Positions 60,004-64,000 of a stretch of DNA of 64,000 nucleotides are shown in pieces; the stretch's first letter is position 1, and each line of letters begins with the position of its first letter. The stretch comes from Butyrivibrio sp. VCD2006. Lineage in GTDB: Bacteria > Bacillota > Clostridia > Lachnospirales > Lachnospiraceae. The notes under the pieces are model-generated. The model was not told the origin of the DNA, did no database searches, and worked only from the letters and a program-made list of their open reading frames with translations. The stretch lies in contig NZ_AUIX01000021.1 of assembly GCF_000423925.1 (NCBI RefSeq), positions 1-64,000 of the forward strand. The letters are read 5' to 3'. The translations under genes were made by a program, and so were the position numbers.

Positions 60004-60807
60004 ATGTACGGATTAAAAAAAATGCTTATAAATGAGGAAGCAAGATTACTATCAATTAAGCAGATAGTTGATGGCAGGCTTAATGATGTACCCGATGGGT
60101 GCTTAAGAATAACATCATGTAGAAAACGAGTTCAATTTATGCATTGTACAGACAAGGACAACAAAAGCAAAATTCAAGGAAGTTATATAAAACAAGAGGA
60201 TATAGCACTTGCCAATCGTCTTGCTCAAAAAACATATGATCAAAAAGTTAAGAAAGTTGTTGATAGAAGACTTAAGCAGATAGAACGGATTAATAAAGAA
60301 TACAAGGACGATGAAATATCCGAACTTTATGACAATCTTCATCCTATCAGAAAGGGGCTGATTAAGGCAGTTGAAGCACCATGGGAACAACGTTTGCAAG
60401 AATGGAAGAGTAAGCCTTATGTGGGAAAGGAATTTGCAGAAAATATTCCTATAATATATTCAAGAAAAGGCGAAAGAGTTCGCTCGAAATCTGAGAAGAT
60501 ACTCGCAGATACTTTCTATGATCTGGGAATTGAATATAAATATGAATGCCCTTTGAAACTTAAAGGCTTTGGGATTGTTTATCCTGATTTCACGATACTT
60601 CGTAGGAGAGATGGAAAAGAAATTTATTGGGAACATGATGGGAGAATGGATGATCCTGAATATGCAGAGAAAGCTGTCAGGAAGATTAATTCATACATTG
60701 CAAATGGAATATTGCCAGGAGACAAACTAATTATTTCTTATGAGACTTCAGGTGTTGTTCTTGATGATAGAATAATAAAAATGCTGATTGGGAAATATAT
60801 TGTTTGA
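60004..60807 (+). CDS. PD-(D/E)XK/DUF559-like nuclease-domain protein, array-associated copy 3
   Basis: The third 267-residue paralogue, closest to copy 2. It keeps the putative active-site positions (Glu in RSKSEKILADTFYDLG, Pro-Asp in VYPDFTIL, Glu-x3-Glu in KEIYWEHDG) and the N-terminal DVPDGCLRITSCRKRVQFMHC. SD CAGAGGAG precedes ATG 60004. Identity among copies is highest over the C-terminal nuclease half, as expected if that half is under the strongest constraint or was homogenised by recombination. Confidence 0.82.
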   Translation: MYGLKKMLINEEARLLSIKQIVDGRLNDVPDGCLRITSCRKRVQFMHCTDKDNKSKIQGSYIKQEDIALANRLAQKTYDQKVKKVVDRRLKQIERINKEYKDDEISELYDNLHPIRKGLIKAVEAPWEQRLQEWKSKPYVGKEFAENIPIIYSRKGERVRSKSEKILADTFYDLGIEYKYECPLKLKGFGIVYPDFTILRRRDGKEIYWEHDGRMDDPEYAEKAVRKINSYIANGILPGDKLIISYETSGVVLDDRIIKMLIGKYIV

Positions 60808-61106
60808 GAATTCAATTATTATTCTGGTTCCATAGGTCATACCATAATAATTTATGCAAAATAGTGAGCAGAACAAAAAACATTCACCCATGATTTGAAT
60901 GGGAAGACATACCTATATGACGTTATGGAAATAAAAAAAGAAACGAGCAAGTTCTGTCAGGCTAAAACCCTGCCCCGGTGAAAAACTCATTCCTTGGTGC
61001 TATCATAAATGGGGCTGGTGAAGCTGTCAATAAAAGGAATGAGCTACCTTTTAATATGGTCAGGTAGCACTTGATCGTAGTAGAGGGGTATAGAAAGAGG
61101 TTTTAT
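60808..61106. other. Gap with degraded coding remnants
   Basis: No intact gene. At about 60985-61060 a short frame (NSFLGAIINGAGEAVNKRNELPF) reads as protein-like and ends quickly. CTCATTCC/GGAATGAG and GCTACC/GGTAGC stems overlap it. This looks like the ruin of an older gene. Confidence 0.35.
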
Positions 61107-61271
61107 ATGGGAAGTGTTTTTGATCAGGTTGAAAAGAATATGGATAACCTTGTAGATAATAATGCGGATTGGACTGTATCTGCTACAAAAGAAGAGATGG
61201 ATTCTGCCAGGAAAGGTGATTTGACTCTCTATTTCTGGGATAAAGAAATCCCTAAGGAATCACTGAGCTGA
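61107..61271 (+). CDS. Small hypothetical protein or fragment
   Basis: A 54-residue frame beginning MGSVFDQVEKNMDNLVDNNADW and ending in KDLTLYFWDKEIPKESLS-like sequence (residues 36-54). It has a plausible start (AGAGG upstream of ATG 61107) but no recognised family. It may be the remains of a longer gene continuing, out of frame, into the next acetyltransferase region. Confidence 0.35.
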   Translation: MGSVFDQVEKNMDNLVDNNADWTVSATKEEMDSARKGDLTLYFWDKEIPKESLS

Positions 61272-61362
61272 TGTTTGCGGTTAAGGCAAAGAAAAACTAA
61301 GTTTAGGCGTTGACTTAGCCCCAGGGGGCAGGAACGGGCTTATAATTGAGCTGACGAATGGC

Positions 61363-61866
61363 GTGCAATATGATTTTGAGCTTAGTCCGCTAAACAATGA
61401 AGAATGTACCATCTCGATCGTCAGGAAACCGGTAGAAAAGGAGATTGTTCACACACCGGAGGAATATGATTTTCCCGATTCACTTTATCAGGATCATTGG
61501 GAGGGTGCTGAAGCTTACGGCATTGTGAGCGATTCCGGGGATATGTTAGCCTGCATTGAAGTATGCCCTGAAGAGTGGTCCAACAGACTTCTTGTTACGG
61601 AACTATGGGTGCATGATACGCTTCAGGGAAAAGGCATCGGAAAGATGCTGATGGATAAGGCAAAGGAAGTTGCTCAGCATCAAGGAAGGCGTGCCATCAT
61701 CTTGGAAACGCAATCCTGCAATACAAACGCAATCGGATTCTATATTCATCAGGGTTTTGAACTGATCGGTTTTGATACTTGCTGCTATACAAACAATGAC
61801 ATTGGTCGCAGGGAAGTCAGGATTAATCTTGGATACTTTTTTCACAGAGAAGGACGAAGAAGATAG
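61363..61866 (+). CDS. GNAT acetyltransferase of the streptothricin-acetyltransferase-like type
   Basis: A 167-residue frame. AYGIVSDSGDMLACIEVCPEEWSNRLLVTELWVHDTLQGKGIGKMLMDKAKEVAQHQGRRAIILETQSCNTNAIGFYIHQGFELIGFDTCCYTNND resembles acetyltransferases of the streptothricin/Sat and related branch. The frame opens with GTG 61363, without a clear ribosome binding site, and protein-like sequence (IELTNG) lies upstream in frame, so the true start is uncertain and the gene could be 5'-truncated. Confidence 0.75.
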   Translation: MQYDFELSPLNNEECTISIVRKPVEKEIVHTPEEYDFPDSLYQDHWEGAEAYGIVSDSGDMLACIEVCPEEWSNRLLVTELWVHDTLQGKGIGKMLMDKAKEVAQHQGRRAIILETQSCNTNAIGFYIHQGFELIGFDTCCYTNNDIGRREVRINLGYFFHREGRRR

Positions 61867-61940
61867 GCTCTAAATCAAGCGGCGGCTACATCAATCGGCG
61901 ACTTTTCGAGATGATTGAGGAGGCTGGTTAGAGGAGTGGT

Positions 61941-63155
61941 ATGATAACAATTTCTAAACAACAAGCCAGACAGTTTATTCTTTCAAAGCAGGGACTTATT
62001 GGGGAATATCGATTTAAAGGAAAAGATGGAGCGTATGATTATGTCAGGCAGGCCGGATGTATTCAGTATGATCCGGTAGATGTCTGCGGGAAAAATGCTG
62101 AACTGACCTTACAATCGCGTGTTAAGGGGTTCAAAAAATCTATGCTTCAGGAACTCCTATATGTTGACAGGAAATTGATTGATTACGCGGATAAGGAGCT
62201 CTCAATATGGCCTACAGAGGACTGGCCGTATTTTTCTCCCTATAGGGAAAGAAGCCTTGAACTTGGGAGAAGCTTTGATGGATTAGAGGAGCTTAAGACA
62301 CAGGCCAGGGAGTATATTGATGAAAATGGTCCGGTTTCAAGCGACTTACTTCCAATGGAAGGAGAAATATACTGGCATTCATCAATGCATTGGAGCGGTA
62401 ACTGGCATAAGAAATCTGCTGCAGCAAGATCTGTTCTTGAGCAGCTTTATACTGATGGAGAACTTATCATTCACCATAAAAAAGGAAGTCGTAAGTTCTA
62501 TGATCTCACAAAGAAATATTTGCCTGAATCTATTTTGGATGCAGAGAATCCATGTGTGGATGAGGAGAGCTTTATTTGCTGGCGGGTACTTAGGAGAATC
62601 GGTGCGGTCGGCCTTCTTTGGGACAAGAACAGTACAGCACTTCTTGGGATTAACATAAATGCTGAAATGCGAAAAAAGATACTGCAAAGGCTTATGAACG
62701 AAGGCAAAATCTGCCCGGTTATGGTTGAGGGTTTGAAAACAACATTCTACTATCTTTTTTCTGACGCCGCCCTGATGAAACAAGTAATTGAAGGAAGTGC
62801 AGACTTAAAGCCCAGGATGTCATTTATAGCTCCTCTAGATCCTCTTATGTGGGACAAGTCATTGATACTTTCACTGTGGAATTTTCAGTACTCCTGGGAA
62901 ATATACACTCCGGCAGTAAAGCGTAAGTATGGTTATTACACACTGCCTATTCTTTTTGGAGAACAATTCGTCGGAAGGATTGAGGCTATTCCTGATCGAA
63001 AAAATAAGATTTTATGTGTAAAAGGACTATGGTGGGAGCAGGGAATCCGGAAAACCAAAAAGCTGGATGCAGCACTTCAAAGGACACTGAGAGCATTTGC
63101 CAAGTTTAACGACTGTGTATTTGAAGAAGGGAAAAACAGGTCTATTTCTGTGTAA
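61941..63155 (+). CDS. YcaQ-type winged-helix DNA glycosylase family protein
   Basis: A 404-residue protein of the YcaQ/AlkX (HTH_42) family: ARQFILSKQGLIG, GCIQYDPVDVCGKNAELTLQSRVKGF, YFSPYRERSLELGR, and FIAPLDPLMWDKSLILSLWNFQYSWEIYTPAVKRKYGYYTLPILFGEQFVGRIE near the end. Family members act on interstrand DNA crosslinks, and some protect producers of DNA-alkylating natural products. The QxD-type active-site motif (QYDP) is present. SD GAGGAG precedes ATG 61941. Confidence 0.85.
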   Translation: MITISKQQARQFILSKQGLIGEYRFKGKDGAYDYVRQAGCIQYDPVDVCGKNAELTLQSRVKGFKKSMLQELLYVDRKLIDYADKELSIWPTEDWPYFSPYRERSLELGRSFDGLEELKTQAREYIDENGPVSSDLLPMEGEIYWHSSMHWSGNWHKKSAAARSVLEQLYTDGELIIHHKKGSRKFYDLTKKYLPESILDAENPCVDEESFICWRVLRRIGAVGLLWDKNSTALLGININAEMRKKILQRLMNEGKICPVMVEGLKTTFYYLFSDAALMKQVIEGSADLKPRMSFIAPLDPLMWDKSLILSLWNFQYSWEIYTPAVKRKYGYYTLPILFGEQFVGRIEAIPDRKNKILCVKGLWWEQGIRKTKKLDAALQRTLRAFAKFNDCVFEEGKNRSISV

Positions 63156-63247
63156 GGGAGGGCTTGTTTTTATTTGCGTGTTAGGCTAAATACAAAAGAT
63201 AAATACTTTGGTTAATAAAACGACTTGAAATAAAAGGACGGTAGATC

Positions 63248-63697
63248 ATGAATATTAATTTTACTAAGAAAAGCATACGGTCAGCGGATGCCAAGATTAT
63301 GATAAACAGGCTTAATATGGCGCTTAAGGACATATTGGGGCATGATGGGACAGCGCATGTTTCTTACGGTGATTTTGAGGATGATAAAGCTTTTTTTCTC
63401 ATAGGCTATGACAAGGAAAAGCCTGTTTGCTGTGCGGGCCTTAGAAGGATTGATGATGAAACAGGTGAGATCAAGCGCGTCTATGCGGATCATAACAAGG
63501 ATGGATTAGGTGCGAAGCTGATGGAGGCCATGGAGAACCGTGCAGCGGAAGCAGGTTATAGTCATCTGGTACTTGAGTGCCGCGAAGGGAATGGTCATGC
63601 CATCAGTTTTTACAGAAAGCATGGCTATTCCACATGCAAGAACTATCCGCCCTATGAAAAGGAAGAGGATGCAGTATGCCTGGAAAAATGGATTTAA
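63248..63697 (+). CDS. GNAT family N-acetyltransferase
   Basis: A 149-residue acetyltransferase: CAGLRRIDDETGEIKRVYADHNKDGLGAKLMEAMENRAAEAGYSHLVLECREGNGHAISFYRKHGYSTCKNYPPY. The pattern is that of small GNAT enzymes acting on free small molecules; the acetyl-CoA loop reads NKDGLGAKL. Substrate unknown. Confidence 0.87.
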   Translation: MNINFTKKSIRSADAKIMINRLNMALKDILGHDGTAHVSYGDFEDDKAFFLIGYDKEKPVCCAGLRRIDDETGEIKRVYADHNKDGLGAKLMEAMENRAAEAGYSHLVLECREGNGHAISFYRKHGYSTCKNYPPYEKEEDAVCLEKWI

Positions 63698-63848
63698 AGA
63701 CACATACAACAAACTATTACAACCGGAGTTTTTTGAATAATATATCTCAAAGTAATACCAATAGACTTAAAAGGCTGTTATAGTGAGATACAGCGTTAAG
63801 ATTGAGATTTAAAAAAGACATAATTAAAAGACAACCGGGAGAGAAAAA

Positions 63849-64000
63849 ATGGCACTTGAAAAGAGTGTTCTGAATAATGAAAAGATGAGTCTGATACTCC
63901 GTGATGAATATGGACTACATCTCATAAAGAATAAAAATCTGGCATTAGGATCAGCTAATTGCTATAAGGTTCAATGTGAAGAGGGAGATTTCTTTTTTAA
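63849..64000 (+). CDS. N-terminal part of a phosphotransferase-like gene, cut by the window edge
   Basis: The frame MALEKSVLNNEKMSLILRDE continues YGLHLIKNKNLALGSANCYKVQCEEGDFFF and runs off the window. LGSANCYKVQCEEGDFFFK-like sequence is the glycine loop and first strands of APH/choline-kinase-type phosphotransferases. SD GGGAGAG precedes ATG 63849. Confidence 0.6.
   Translation, partial: MALEKSVLNNEKMSLILRDEYGLHLIKNKNLALGSANCYKVQCEEGDFFF

Overview
The window reads as the chromosome of a low-to-moderate GC Clostridia bacterium, most likely a Lachnospiraceae member of the Butyrivibrio/Pseudobutyrivibrio type. This is inferred from the rimP-nusA-ylxR-ylxQ-infB-rbfA-nrnA-truB-ribF block, the nusB-xseA-xseB-ispA-dxs-tlyA-nadK-argR-recN block, and a two-hairpin dispersed repeat between genes. 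No rRNA, tRNA or CRISPR array was recognised.

Region 1 (1-33.8 kb) is an almost entirely plus-strand housekeeping core: translation and rRNA maturation (rimP, nusA, infB, rbfA, truB, rpsO, prfC, rlmD), RNA turnover (nrnA, pnp), flavin, isoprenoid and NADP synthesis (ribF, ispA, dxs, nadK), and DNA repair (xseA/xseB, recN, pcrA). A repeat with two hairpins and the tail GATGAGGG lies in many gaps; at several genes its tail supplies the Shine-Dalgarno sequence. In the xseA-xseB gap its first hairpin is amplified into a 13-copy array with a period of about 47 bp.

Region 2 (33.8-64 kb) is an AT-richer accessory region beginning directly after rlmD. It holds a four-ORF IS3-type element with two DDE transposases, an XRE/DUF4869 pair, an AbiE type IV toxin-antitoxin pair, a peptide-export-like locus (leader-like small protein, ABC exporter, PqqD-HprK-like protein), an attenuator with a leader peptide, several acetyltransferases, transcription regulators, and many truncated genes. 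Three degenerate copies of the rlmD 3' end lie inside it, suggesting repeated insertion or recombination at that site.

The most unusual system occurs three times (34.0-35.4, 52.77-54.3 and 59.45-60.8 kb). Each locus has, in order: a GCGGYTGRC...GYCAGCCGC dyad, which in two loci overlaps a consensus promoter; an array of 7-10 imperfect hairpins repeating with a period of 54 bp in nearly every interval; and a gene for a paralogous ~267-residue protein with a PD-(D/E)XK/DUF559-like nuclease core. The stem sequence differs between loci but stays self-complementary, while period, orientation and position before the nuclease gene are kept. I know of no described system with this architecture. Whether the arrays act as RNA, as DNA operators, or as nuclease substrates is open.
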